Positions 36,490-48,664 of a stretch of DNA of 64,000 nucleotides are shown in pieces. How positions within the stretch are numbered: position 1 is the stretch's first letter; every line of letters begins with the position of its first letter. The stretch is from the NCBI GenBank assembly GCA_018894105.1, contig CM032128.1, positions 21,681,001 to 21,745,000 on the forward strand, in the 5' to 3' direction. Under the pieces are notes generated by a model. It was given only the letters and a program-made list of their open reading frames with translations, made no database searches and was not told where the DNA came from. The DNA comes from Jacaranda mimosifolia. Taxonomy: Eukaryota > Streptophyta > Magnoliopsida > Lamiales > Bignoniaceae. Both the position numbers and the translations under genes were made by a program.

Positions 36490-39400
36490 TTAAAAGTGTG
36501 GAGATTAGATATCCTGTAGAACTACTAAGATTGGAGCGACCCTAATCCCAATTTCAAGATAGAGCTAGCATGTTTCCTAAAAGACAACAGTAATGTATCT
36601 ATTTTGAGTGTGATAGACTTGTAGGGGATCTCCTTAGATCCTTGGATGTCATTATGCGCACCTTAGTGTGGACCTTAATGCACGACCAGTGCAATAGAAA
36701 AAGCACTTTGGAGTGTAGCGCAACCAGATAATCCAGGAAGAGGTGAACAAGCTATTACAAGAGAAGTACATTTGACTTGTTCAATACCCAGAGTGGTTGT
36801 TTGATGTGGTGCTGGCTCCTAAACCTAATGGGAAATGGAGAATACGCATCGACTTTATCGACCTTAATAAGGCCTATCTAAAGAACCCGTTCTCGGACCA
36901 GCATATCGATGCTTTAATGGATTCCATAGCGGAATGCAAAATTACTGCTAAGCTTCCTAGATGCCTATCAAGGGTTCAACTAAATCTAACTGGACCCTAA
37001 GATTAGGAGAAGATGAGCTTCATAACCGCTTATGGAGTTTATAGCTATAATGTGATGCCATTTGGGCTCAAGAATATGGGTGCAACTTATCAAAAGTTGG
37101 TCAACCACATGTTTGGAATGATCGAAAGAAACATGGGGGTCCACATCGATGACATGTTAGCCAAGAGTCATGAGCAGCAAAACCACATCTAAGATTTATG
37201 AGAGTGCTTCAACATTTTAAGGAGATTTAAGTTGAGACTCAACCCGACCAAGTTCGCCTTTAGTGTATGTGGAGGTAAGTTTTTAGGATACATATTATCT
37301 AGACATAGAACTGAGGCCAATCTCCATAAGATTGAGATGATACTAAAGATGCCACCCCCGTGCAATATCAAGGATGTGCATGCGCTAGCAGGATGCTTGG
37401 CTGTGTTGAATTGCTTCATCTCCTAATCTACCAAGAAGGGACTACCTTTTTCAAATAGTACGAGGAGCTTGAGCTTTTGAATGGACCAACAAGTATGAAA
37501 GAGCTTTCTGGCAACTGAAGGAATACCTAACGTCCCCATCGCTATTGAGGAAGCTAAGAAGTAGGGAAACCTTATACTTATACTTAGCTACAAAAGATGT
37601 TGCGGTCAGTGTGGCTTTGCTGCACGAATAAGGAAGAGAACACTAACTAGTGTACTACATCAGTTATTTGCTATAGATCCCGAGATAATATAAGCCCCGA
37701 TCAAGAAGCTAGCCTTGGCGGTAATGATGGTTGCTCGAAAGTTGAGACCATAATTCTATGCTCACCCAATTGTGGTACTCCCTAATTATCCTTTGAAGAG
37801 AATATTTAGTAGTCTTGAAGCTTCGAGAAGACCTGTTAAATAGGTTGTGGAGTTAAGCTAATACGGGATCTAGTACTACACTCGACCTGCAATCAAAGCG
37901 TAAATCCTAGCAATTTTTTTGGTAGAAGGAGTTGAAGTAAATGCGGGAAGTTCCTTCACTACTTGGATTCTTTATACTGATGGATCAACTATACGAGTAG
38001 GCAGTGGACTTTGAGTAGTCTTAGAAAGCCCCCATAGCAAAAAGGTGAAATAAGTAGTGAGACTTACCTTTTCCATTTTGAATAATGAAGCAGAATATGA
38101 AATATTGATCATAGGAATGAGGTTATTTCATGCAGTTGGAGCATAATGCTTAGCCACCACCTACAGCAACTCTCAACTAGTGGTAAATTAGGTTATTAGA
38201 AACTATGAAGCCAAAGAATGGAGCATGATTGGACACCTAAATCGAGTGAAGATAATGTAGTAGGTGTTAGAAGAGTTCTCCCTCACGCAGACTCGCCATT
38301 AGGAAAACGAAGAGGTTGATTGACTAGCCAAACTTACCAGCTCAATGAATACAGCAAGCAGCAAATGAATTACATTCTTAACTTTAGATGGTGCAGAATA
38401 ACAACCTCTAGGAGAAGTAGATGAGTATAATGCTGAGATAATGGATGTGGATGCTGGTAGTGACACCTGGATGGCTTTTATTGTGAAGTACTTACGAGAT
38501 GGCATCCTACCCAGTAACCCGAAGGAGGCACGCCAAGTGAAGGTGCATTCAATGTGTTTCACCTTGATGGGCAGAAATTTATTCTAGAGAGGCTTCTCAC
38601 AGCCTTATTTGAAGAGCTTACCACCAAAAAAGGTATAATATGTACTTAGAGAGATTCATGAAAGCTTGTGCTGAAATTACTTGGGAGCTAAGTCCCTAGC
38701 ATCTAAGAGCTTAAGGCAAGGATACTTTTGGCCAACCATGTTGAGGGATGCCGAACCCCTGGTGAGAAGATGCAAACTTTGCTAGGATTATGCCATTCTA
38801 AAGCACTAGCTTAATGCCCTTTTACAACCCATCAACAACTCATGTCCTTTTGCTCAGTTGGGATGGACATCGAGAGCCATTCCCTTAGGCCCTGGGTCAA
38901 AGGAAGTTCCTTATAGTGGTAATAGAATACTTCTCCAAGTGTGTAGAAGTAGAGGCTTCGGCTTGAATATCTGAAAAGAAAGTGATACGATACCTATAGA
39001 GAAACATTCTCTACAAATTTGAGATACCTCAAGCATTAGTCTTCGACAATGGTACCTAATTTACGAGATCAAAGCTTAGGGACTAGTGCAAAGAGTTCTC
39101 AATTATGTAATTCTTTTCATCAGCCGCCAACTTTAAAGCTAATAGACAGGTAAAAGTGACTAATATGACTATCCTATAGCACCTTAAGGTGTACTTTAGA
39201 GAAGCAAAAGAAACATAGATAGATGAACTCCCCTTAGTGCTGTGGGCATATAAAACCACCCCACAGTTATCCATTGGTGAATCTCTTTTCAATCTAGTGT
39301 ATGGGACAGAAGTAACCACTTCAGTAGAAGTTAGAAATGTCTACTGATGAGTCAAAATTTATGAAGCTATTACAAACTCAAGAGAGTTAAGAACTAATCT

Positions 39401-39670
39401 CAATTTACTACCCGAAAGGAGGGAAGCGACACATATTCGTACTAAGAGATACAAAGCAAGGATGGCAAAATCTTATAATGCTAAAGGGCGCTTGGTAAAC
39501 TTTCAAGTCAGTAACTTGGTAATGAGGAAGGTAGACACATCAGGACCCATTGGTAAACTAGACTAAATGGAAAGGCCCTTACAAGGTAACTAAGATCGTC
39601 AACCCAGGAGCATACATACTGCAAACAATGAAAGGTAGAAAAGTACCTAAGACATGGAACATCTCCAACC
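36490..39670 (+). pseudogene. Ty3/gypsy pol, heavily mutated (TAT-like)
   Basis: Reverse transcriptase is the best kept part. APKPNGKWRIRIDFIDLNKA lies at about 36818-36877, then KMSFITAYGVYSYNVMPFGL, GVHIDDMLAKS (the DD motif, near 37138-37170) and KLRLNPTKFAFSV with GGKFLGYILS. RNase H (YTDGSTIRVGSG, about 37975; NNEAEYE, about 38085) and an HHCC/integrase region (LRQGYFWPTMLRD, about 38710-38750) follow. RT-RH-IN order gives Ty3/gypsy. The wording FGLKNMGATYQKL and the long 3' region fit the TAT lineage, by inference. Dozens of stops interrupt it, many at expected Gln or Trp codons. No gag is recognised. Confidence 0.75.
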
Positions 39671-40380
39671 TATGAAGGTTCTACACCAGATGAATAATGA
39701 TCTTCAACATACTATTTGAATTCGTCGCCAATACTATTTTAAATTTACTTACTTGCTATGAAAAATATTTAACAATACATTCTTTTTTGCTTTCAACTTT
39801 TGCTTGAATGATTTAGGATCTTTGATACTTTCCTTATTACACTACCTCTCCTATGAATTTGAATTTTGTATTGGAAACATCTTTAGATATAGGCCCACTA
39901 TATGGCGCTTTGAGAAGTGCGAATAGTACGTGGCAGTTACCAAGCACAAACTGACTATAAAGGCCTTTCTGGGGTATGTGGTAGCCAATATAATCCTACT
40001 ATTGGCCTTCAGAGAGGTATGTGGTAGTCTCTCTATAAAAAGTCCACTATCGGCTCCCTTCGAAAGTACGTGGCATCCTATAAAAGTCCACTATCGGCTC
40101 CCTTTAGGAGTACATGGCATCCTATAAAAGTCCACTATCTGCACCCTTGAGGAGTATGTGGAATCCTGAAAAAGTTTACTATTGACTCCTTTGGAAAGTA
40201 CTTGACATCCTAAATATGTTCACTATCAACTCCCTTTTGAAGTACATGGGCTCTCTAAAAAAGTCTATTATCGGTTCCTTTTAGAAGTATGTGGTGACCA
40301 CTCTGGATACATTTATTAAAGAACACCTCAGAAAACTACCTATGTCATTAACCAAAGAGAGTCCATCTCAAAGGTGGCAA
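39671..40380 (+). other. 3' untranslated region of Ty3 element
   Basis: Non-coding DNA follows pol and contains the 44-bp minisatellite. It is interrupted at 40381 by a hAT MITE and resumes at 41073. Confidence 0.5.
39926..40310 (+). repeat. Minisatellite, 44-bp period
   Basis: Units start with GTACGTGG-like sequence at about 39926, 39974, 40017, 40066, 40110, 40154, 40198, 40242 and 40288. Five consecutive spacings are about 44 bp. The core unit contains CATCCTATAAAAGTCCACTA and ends TCGGCTCCCTT. The two best units, at 40066-40153, are nearly identical. Confidence 0.8.
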
Positions 40381-41072
40381 TAGGGGTGGGCGGGGGTCAG
40401 GTACCCCCCCTTGGGGGTACCCGCACCGAGGGCTCGGGTATCATTTTTTGATACTCGAGTCCCGACCCCCATTTTATGGGGGTACCCCCTTAGGGTCGGG
40501 TACCCCCAAAACCCCCACTAATTTTTTTTATATTTTTAATAAATAAAAACTAAAATTTTGTTAATTCATTATTTATTTTTGTTGTGAATCAATTGATAAC
40601 ACTACAATTCATTATTCACAAGTTCTAAATCCCACCTAATATATAATTTTAAAACTTAAATATAAACATTAATATCTAATATATGATATAATATATGATA
40701 TACATCATATGTTAACACTTCAATTAAATATATAATACTTAATACTATAATTAATTTTTTAAAAATAAAATGGGGGTACTCAATATAATTTTAAAACTTA
40801 AATATAAACATTAATGTATAATATATGATATACATCATATATTAGCACTTTAATTAAATATATAATTCTAATAATATATATTTATTTTATTTTTTATTAA
40901 TAGAATGGGGGTACCCGATCGGGTATCGGGTACCCCACCCTAATACCCGATACCCGACCCCCAAAATTTTGGGTACCCCCATAAATACCCGATCGGGTTG
41001 GGGGATTAAAAATACCCGACCCGATCGGGATGGGTCGGGTATGGGGGTACCTGAACCCGATGCCCACCCCTA
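40381..41072. mobile_element. hAT MITE with perfect 8-bp target duplication
   Basis: The ends are TAGGGGTGGGCG (left) and, read inward from the right, TAGGGGTGGGCA. After a 2-bp offset both continue GGTTCAGGTACCCCC-like, so the inverted repeats span about 28 bp. GGTGGCAA is present exactly at both flanks (40373-40380 and 41073-41080). The 692-bp interior is dominated by GGGGGTACCC and CGGGTA motifs and has no transposase. Target length and TAGGGGTGGGC ends place it in the hAT superfamily. Confidence 0.85.
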
Positions 41073-41080
41073 GGTGGCAA

Positions 41081-41830
41081 TGCCTCAACACCCAAAAAAT
41101 ATTCCAAGGAAAATCTCTAAGTCCAATGACTCTGCATTTCATCAAGCACTTACTATGAAGCTTCATAAAAAATTCATGAGTTCGTTCATTCTCATCTTAA
41201 TAGTCAGTTTAAGCTCGAGTTGAGTGCTAAAAATAGCAATCTCCCTCCATTAGAGAACTTTACTGTGAGTAAGGTGAATTAACAAAGACGCTAAGATGGG
41301 GTTTCAATTCCACCATAAGATAATCTTGTCATACTTTATTCTCACAATCGCTCCAACTTCATGGTCATGATAAAGTACTCACCATACTTCATCACCTAAA
41401 ATTTCTCTAAGTACCAAGATGACCATTAAAGGTATTGTGCCACCGCAAATTCAACAAAAAATCACACAAGTGAAAATAAATAAAAAAAAAAAAACTTGTA
41501 GCCTCAACATCGGGCGCCCACCGAACTCTAGCAATAGGGAGTCTCATGGACACCTTAGACCGGGCATCTAGTAGGCACTCGAGAACGACTACGTACCCTA
41601 ACTGAGCACCCGAGAATGACCACACGAGGCCACCTAAGGAAGATTACAAATGGGCACACGAAAGTTTTGGCAATAAGTGTCGTACAAAAATACTAGCTGG
41701 GCACCTAAGGGAGCCCCTACGCAACGCTGACACCCCGACCACAGCACCCAACTTTGGTACTTTGCATGTAAAGGTTGTATTAAGGCAAGGAGCCATTCAC
41801 TATAAGAAATTAAAACTTCAAAAGTAACTT
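41081..41830. other. Probable remainder of Ty3 3' region
   Basis: Non-coding. A moderately GC-rich part (41510-41770) repeats GGGCACC/GGGCATC/GGGCGCC at irregular spacing. No LTR terminus could be fixed. Confidence 0.4.
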
Positions 41831-42787
41831 GCGACAATTTAATTAATCTCTATTAATTGAAGAGTACCCAATCTCCACGGTCGATGTCCAACCTTAAGCC
41901 CTTCGAGCCCAACTAATTAGTCTACTTGAATGCTCTTGGAGATCATTCTAGTTCTACACGTACCATGCAAATACGGTCCTTCTATCTCCTATAGGAGCCT
42001 AGGGCAAGATATTTGCCAGCTCCTCAATAGCCTTGATACCATATTTCCATTCTCAATGTTCGATTCCTTTTATGACGTCATCTTTGGAAAGTCCTATTGT
42101 AAATTGTCATACCAACTTGCGCAAGGATTTCTTGGAACCAATCATTATAGAACACATAGAAAAGGCATTTGCCCTTCACAAAGACGAGGAATAAGATTCC
42201 ATCTTGGATCTCATAAACCTCTATATCTAAGTAGCTCATGCCTAATCACCACCCGTACGGCCAGCTAAGTGACCAGGGAGTAGTTAAAGCATGAGGACCT
42301 GAACACAAGGTTACCATGGATTCTCAAGTCAAAGGACTAATTATATGCACTAGCGTAAACTGGAAAACTTGCCACTACCGACTTGCTACTTCGACTATCT
42401 AGTGGATTCTCCAGGCAGGCCTTCAGTACCTTGTTATCTAACAAGCACCCACTAATATACATCCATATTGCATCTGGGATTGCTCATGAAATAGAGCAAC
42501 ATCCAACCTTTGGATTTATGCATCATTAAATGCCTAGTCTCATAAGATCCTATGACTTGGAAGATTTAAGATCACGACCGTATAAGACTTATTCCATGAT
42601 CACCTCCTAGTGCGTGACAAAGTCCTATAGCTTTGTGTGATCTAAGGGATTCAACTAAGTGCTAGTGAAGTAATAATGAGCATAATCTGAAGATGGTCAT
42701 ATATTGAATATCATTCAATCACGATTGTCTTATAAGGAAATAGTTTATAAGACCAATCTAATTAGTTTGCGTGGTACTATTCCAACA
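41831..42787 (-). repeat. Copia 3' LTR (U3 part) of copy 2
   Basis: It begins TGTTGGAATAGTACCACG at 42787 and follows the LTRs at 5895 and 14607 for about 950 bp. It breaks off near 41831, before the TATA box and U5. Confidence 0.75.
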
Positions 42788-42799
42788 ATCTCCCACTTT

Positions 42800-44100
42800 C
42801 CTTAAAGCCAATTCCCCATAGTTTTAAGGCCTATGTTCTCAAGGTGTCCTTCAAAGACCTTTTGTAAAAAGGGTTTAGTCAATGGATCTGCTATATTCTC
42901 TTCCGAGCCAACTCTTTCCTCTCTAATGTCACCTCTGTCAATGATTTCCTAAATCAAATGATATTACCTCATTATGTGCTTGGATTACTGATGAGATCTT
43001 AGCTCTTTAGCTTGCGCTAGTGCCCTGTTGTTGTCACAGAAGGCACTATATTCAACTCTTGAACGAAGTTTTTCATCCAAACACCTTTCTTTATAGCTTC
43101 GGAAGCAGCAGTATATTCTACCTCTGTGGTAGAGTTGGCCGTGGTGTCTTGTTTGGAACTTTTCCAACTCACAGCACTGCCATTGATGCAAAATATGAAT
43201 CAAGAAGTGGATTTTAGGTCATCTACATCGGATTGGAAACTAGAATCCAAAAACCCCTCAAGTTTCAATTCTCCACTGCCGTATACCAAAAATAAGTCCT
43301 TAGTCCTTCTTAAGTACTTTAGGATTGCTTTTACGACCATCCAGTGACTGTCATCGGGATTGGATTTTAGAAACAGCTCGTAATACTTAGAGGGTGTGCC
43401 ATATTCAGTCTTGTACATTGAATTGCAGATATTATGCTCCAAATGGCAGAGGTATAAGATATGGGGGATATCCATTATCTCTCATCGTCAGTCTTAGGGG
43501 CCATAGACTTGGAGTGATGAATGTCATGTCCCATGGAAGGAGCTTCTCTAATTCTTCTATACTAAACCTCTTTAGTATCTTGTCAATATACGGGGTTTCA
43601 GAAAGCCTCAGCATCCTCGTCAATCTATCTCTGTAGATACGTATTCCTAATACGTAGGATACTTTTTCCAACTCTTTGATGGAGAATTATGTAGATAACC
43701 ATGCTTTAGTAACTCTAACATTCCAACCTTATTGGGCCCAATGAGAAAGATGTCATCGACATAAAGCACAATAAACTGTATACTACTCCCACTAGCCTTT
43801 TTATACACGTATGGTTCGTACACATTTTTGACAAAGCCAAATGATTTGACTGTCTTGTCAAAACGTATGTTCCAACTTCGAGACGTCTGTTTGAGTCCAT
43901 AATAGATCTCGAAAGTTTGCAAATTTTTTGCTCGCTCCCCTTAGATGTAAAACCTTATGGTTGCTCCATATAAATTTCTTCTTCAATATCTTCATTGAGG
44001 AAAAAGGTTTTCACATCCATTTGCCAAATCTCATAGTCATATTATACGGCTATATCAAGTAGAATCTGAATAGACTTAGGCATTGCGATCGTGAAAAGGT
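42800..44100 (-). pseudogene. Copia RT C-terminal half and RNase H (copy 2)
   Basis: Reverse-strand frames at 43432-43922 give GLKQTSRSWNIRFDK and LYVDDIFLIGPN with the catalytic DD. Then come YVLGIRIYRDRLTRML and SETPYIDKILKRFS. The 43200-43475 frame gives LKYLRRTKDLFLVYGSGELK and the RNase H start FQSDVDDLKSTS. Just below 43200 the RNase H continues with TEVEYTAASEA. Frame changes separate these blocks, but all motifs are in order. The RT would copy element RNA to DNA and RNase H would remove the RNA. Confidence 0.8.
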
Positions 44101-45420
44101 TTTTTAGAAATTAATATCGGGTCTTTGAGTGTAACCTTTTGCCACTGGTCGCACTTTAAAGGTCATTATCTCTCATCGACTCCTAGCTTTCTCTTATAGA
44201 TCTACTTGCACCCAACGGGAAATATTCCCTTTGGTGGATCTACCAAAGTCCATACTTTGTTGGAGTACATGTAGTCCATTTCGGATCTCATGGTGTCAAG
44301 CTAATATCTGGAGTCTGTGTCTAACATAGTTTCCTCATAGGCCTTCGGATCATTATCTGATTGGCTTATCTCATGAAGGAATCCAAACCTTTTGGGTTAC
44401 TTCTTGATTCGGTCCGACCTTCTTAAAGGTTATGTGTAAGGCTCTTAATGCATACTTGTTTTTACCACCTGTGGCATTTTATGATCATTTTGAACTTCAT
44501 CAAACTCAACAACAATGCCATTTCTATTTAATAGAAATTTCTTTTCCAAAAAGTAGGCATTCCACAAAACACACCTTTTGTTCTAAGGGATCATAAAAGT
44601 AATAACCCATAAACTCTTATGGGTATCCCACAAACTTGCACAAGGTGGATCTACTATCCAACTTGTCTCCCACTGTCCATCTCACGTAGGTAGGAGACCC
44701 CAAACCTTTAGATAATAATAAGAAGGTGTTTTGCCATACCATATCTCATGCAGTATTTTTGGCACTGATTTTGAAGGTACTACATTTAGTAGCCTCGCCA
44801 CCATTAATAAGGCATATCCCCAAAAGGATATGGGCATATTGAAAAAGCTCATCATGGAATGTACCATGTCCAACAAGGTGTGGTTTCTCCTTTCGGCTAC
44901 TCCATTGTGTTGGGATATGCCAGGTGGATTCCATTAAGAAAGAATCCCATTCTTTTCTAGATAACCCAAGAATTCGGTACTTAAGTATTCGCCACCTTGA
45001 TCCGTTCAAAGAGCTTTAATACTAAGTCCCTTTTGCTTTTCCACTTCATTCTTATACTCTTTGAACTTTTCAAAGGCTTTGGACTCATACTTCATAAGAT
45101 ACACATGTCCGAACTAACTATAATCATCGGTGAAGGTGATGAAGTAGGAATAGCCTCCGCTTGCACTATCTCTTAGTGGACCACAAACATCCATATGGAT
45201 CAAATCCAAAGGACTTGTGGGGTGCTCCATTTATCCTACAAAAGGAGCTTTGGCAATTTTTCCCTTCAAACAAGATTCACAAGTAGAAAGGTCCTCAATG
45301 CCACTAACATTTAGTACTTTGAGAGCTTCTAACTTGTTCATCCTATTTTTACAAATATGCCCAAGTCTTGCATGCCAAAGAATAGCATCTTCTTGGTTAT
45401 CTAATTTTTTTTACTTGATT
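44101..45420 (-). pseudogene. Copia integrase and RT N-terminal part (copy 2)
   Basis: The reverse strand encodes LWHARLGHI and CESCLKGKI of the zinc-binding region. Then HMDVCGPLRD (first catalytic Asp), TDQGGEYLS (second) and HNGVAERRNHT (third) follow, so all three catalytic acids can be read, unlike in copy 1. Stops and a frame change interrupt the domain (for example at TFTDDYS-stop-FGHVYL). The C-terminal part, LLDMVHSMMSFFNMPISFWG, is open at 44682-44876. Confidence 0.75.
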
Positions 45421-45499
45421 TAATGTGCATTAGTGAATGTTGAGAATCAAGTACGTACAATATGTCATTTAATGTACCTTAAGCAAACAAAGAACTATT

Positions 45500-45893
45500 C
45501 GTTAATGCTTTCAACATCCCATTCGATATAGAAAAATCATATCCTCATTATCAAGAATGAGAATTGAAATAATGTTCTTAAAAAGATTAGGTACATAATG
45601 AACTGGATCAAGTACAATGCAAGCATTCCCCAAGTCTAACTTGATTACACCTTGGACTATGGCGGAAACTTTTGCTCCATTTCCTAGGCGAAGGATCATA
45701 TCAGTTCACAAAAACTGCTTCTTTCCATCCCCTGTAATGAATTAAAAAGGTGAGAACCACATATATTATCAAATACCCATGAGGAAGAATTAGTCGTCAA
45801 ATGCACTTCAATAAAGTACGTACCCTTCCAAGGGTGCCAAGGTATTCCTTGCAGTTTCTTTTCTAATGTCATTTTTCGCCATAGTAAAAACAA
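45500..45893 (-). pseudogene. Copia protease region (copy 2)
   Basis: NSSSWVFDNICGSHLF is readable at about 45750-45800, the active-site region. Asp-Asn-Ile replaces the expected Asp-Thr/Ser-Gly. The flap-like segment GNGAKVSAIVQGVIKLDLGN follows in a second frame at 45511-45699. Confidence 0.6.
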
Positions 45894-46645
45894 GTTGCAT
45901 TGGTTTTGTGACCTTTCTTTTTCTTAACTCCCCACAAACCTTTCAAGGGTTGCTTTCTTTTCGAGGAAGAACTCTTCTTCCTCTTATCTCCCTTTTTGGG
46001 ATCCTTAGGGCCTTTCGACTTAGAGGCGGAAGCAAGCACAAGATATTTTTCCTTTTTTATAGTCGCCTTAGTGGTTTCCATCTTGTTCACAAATTTTTTA
46101 ATCATCACCTCTTGCTTGGACATACTAAAGTTCATAACGAATTGGTCAAAAGAAGGGGCCAATGATTGTAGGATCAAATCCATGTAGAGATCATTGTCCA
46201 TGACCATGTCTAGTTGTCCAATCTTTTCGATGAGTCCAATCATCTTAAGCCTACGATATAGACACTTGAACCCTCTACTATCCTTGATGTAAAGATCTCT
46301 CTAGACAAAGCAAACCTTTCGTGTCTTGTTTGTACATCATACAACTCTTGTAGGAGTTTGTAGATCTCACATGCATGTCTCATATGCTCGTGAGTCTTTT
46401 GGAGTTCATTAGTCATGGAAGCCATCATGAGGCATCTTACTTGTAGATCATCATCTACAAATTTAGTGAACGATTCAAGGTCATTGGTGGCATCATCACC
46501 CAAGGTGTCCAGTGGACATTGATCAAGTATGTAAGTCCTCTTTTTGGAGTCAAGAATGATTTTAAGGCTTCTTAACCAATCACGAAAGTAGTTTGGCCCG
46601 GTGATTTATTGGCTTCCAAAATGCTTGTGAGTGGATTTTTAGCTA
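45869..46645 (-). pseudogene. Copia gag (copy 2), start codon lost
   Basis: Homologous to the copy 1 gag. The start region reads AAAATAGCTAAAAATCC where copy 1 has AAAATGGCTAAAAATCC, so the ATG has become ATA. The gag core lies in the frames 46240-46503 (LQELYDVQTRHERF) and 45869-46243 (LAPSFDQFVMNFSMSKQEVM). The tail ends CFYYGEK, the first half of a CCHC zinc knuckle. Confidence 0.75.
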
Positions 46646-46990
46646 TTTTCTTTTGAAGATTTCAAAAATCTACAAGAGGCGAAAAAAGAGTATAAGTATA
46701 TGATTGAATTTTGATATATAAAACATGTTCATAGCCTTTCAAGCATGTTTTTCCTCCACTATTTTATCAAATCCTTCACCCCCTAGATGAATTCGGAAAA
46801 TCTTATTTCTTAGTGAGAATCAAGACCCTAAGGACTTGTTAGTAGACCCCCATGATCGGATGTATATCCACAAACAATCCAAAGGTAAGCAACTTTTGCT
46901 AATTGCATCTTTATGCAACTCTTGATATATTTTGTGGTGCCCCAGAGGTCCCGAAGTTACCACACCACGACACTAATCCTCTCTAGGAGA

Positions 46991-47999
46991 TTTTCCTTTC
47001 AACGGCTAGTGCCAAGCACAGACTAATAAAATAAAATGGCAAATCATATTCAAAGGAGCAACTTATATTTTATTCTTTGTACACTAGCCTGAATTTTTCC
47101 TCTAATTATAGATGAGTACACATATACTAGTACCTGAGGTATGGCACTAAAGCTACTATGGCTATAAGTCTTATTATGTATATACATGAACTTATTGGTT
47201 GGGTATATTAGGATTCAAAAAAAAAAGAAGAAAATTTCTTCCTTCTCTATTTCCAAGTTTCTTCTTCTAGGATGACCAATCCAACCTCATCTGTATAAAA
47301 AGAAGTATCCAGGTGAGTCTGAATGACTCAGTGAGGAAAGTTGGAGAGAGTTATTTGTATAGAGCTTATTCTACAGTGGAAGATGATAGAGTGAAAATTT
47401 AAGTAGGAAACAGACATGCCACAATAACTAGATTTCTGTAACAGATTATTGTGAGAAATGCTTTATAAGTCAAATGTGCATATATTTGAGATACCTTAAG
47501 GTATTATATAAATTAAGATATGCTTTAATTAAATTACTTATAAGAAATCTTATCGGATCAGAGATACCATAATCATATCAAACTTTTCATGTAACTCCAT
47601 CACCATCCCATACTAGCGAGGAGAATTCAGAAATCTTAATATTTTTTTTCCATGTTCAGACTTAAGTGTATAGGACTCTAGAGGTAGCCCTCTCCGTACA
47701 ACCGCACGTGGCACTTCGTTCTCTACACTTTATTTCATGAAGAATAAAATAGGATTTTATCATTTGAGGTACGAAATACAACTGAAAGATGTCTAGTACT
47801 GAAATCCAGAAGTGCTAATGGTGACAGATTCAAGAGGTAGCCCCCACTACACATCACTGTCAACTAGTGTGACACTTTGCTTTGCTTCGTACATACTTTA
47901 CAGTACTAACCGAATAAGATATTCAAAACGGACAAGAATACAATGAATATAGAAAAAGGTGTCAACCTTAGGAATCTAGGAAGGCTATCACTACAATTT
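46991..47999. other. Unassigned DNA between two copia elements
   Basis: No gene is supported. Two diverged segments, each with GAGGTAGCCC followed by CTACA/GTACA and GTGGCACTT or GTGACACTT, lie about 165 bp apart (about 47670-47735 and 47835-47900). Confidence 0.4.
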
Positions 48000-48664
48000 T
48001 TATAATATACACAACACTCAGAATTGCTTCCAGTATATCCTATCTTGGTAATAAAAGCATTAAACCTTTTATACTACTGCTAGGGAGACTGCGTCAAGGC
48101 ATATAAAGAGCTCTTCAAGAGACATGATTGATTTTCTTTCCCAAAAACAACGAATCCCTCTAGTTAGCTTATGTAGATTTGTTTCTCCAACTCACCATGC
48201 AGAAATGATGTTTCCACATCTATTTGCTTAAGCTCCATATCAAATAGAGCCACCATGGCAAGTAAAATATGAATGGAAGTATATTTTACAACAAAGGAGA
48301 ACACCTCATGGAAGCCAATTCCCTCTCTCTGAGTAAAGCCCTTAGCAACCAATCGCGTCTTTTATCTAGCATCTTCAACCCCTGGAATCCCTTCCTTTTT
48401 CTTGTAGATCCATTTGCAACCTACAATCTTCTGGCATTTAGGTACATTACCTACCTCCCACGTGCTATTCTTGTGTAGAGACTTCATCTCTTCACTCATA
48501 GTTGTTGCCCATTTATTATAATCTAGTCGGGAAATGGCCTCTTTGTATGTAACTGGATCATCACCCACAAACTCCTCGGCCGAACTCAAAGCATAAGCAA
48601 CCAAATTTGAATATGCAAACCGTTGTAGTGGTTTGATCTGCCTTCTTTCTCTATCGCGAGCCAA
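48000..48664 (-). pseudogene. Copia copy 3 reverse transcriptase N-terminal part
   Basis: Frames give WATTMSEEMKSLHKNSTWEV and GCKWIYKKKEGIPG (48362-48664). Next come MVAKGFTQREGIGFHEVFS and QIDVETSFLHGELEKQIYIS (48164-48352). Broken LEGFVVFGKENQSCLLKSSL follows to about 48080, and similarity fades at about 48000. The catalytic YVDD region is absent. Confidence 0.75.

Larger units (their letters stand above)
41831..46990 (-). mobile_element. Ty1/copia retrotransposon, copy 2 (degraded)
   Basis: This is the same family as copy 1, in reverse orientation. The order on the reverse strand is leader, gag, protease, integrase, RT/RNase H, polypurine tract (AAAGTGGGAGAT, 42788-42799), LTR. RT and RNase H are better kept than in copy 1, gag is comparable and the integrase is more broken. 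The 5' LTR is absent and the 3' LTR is cut before its TATA box. Confidence 0.8.
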
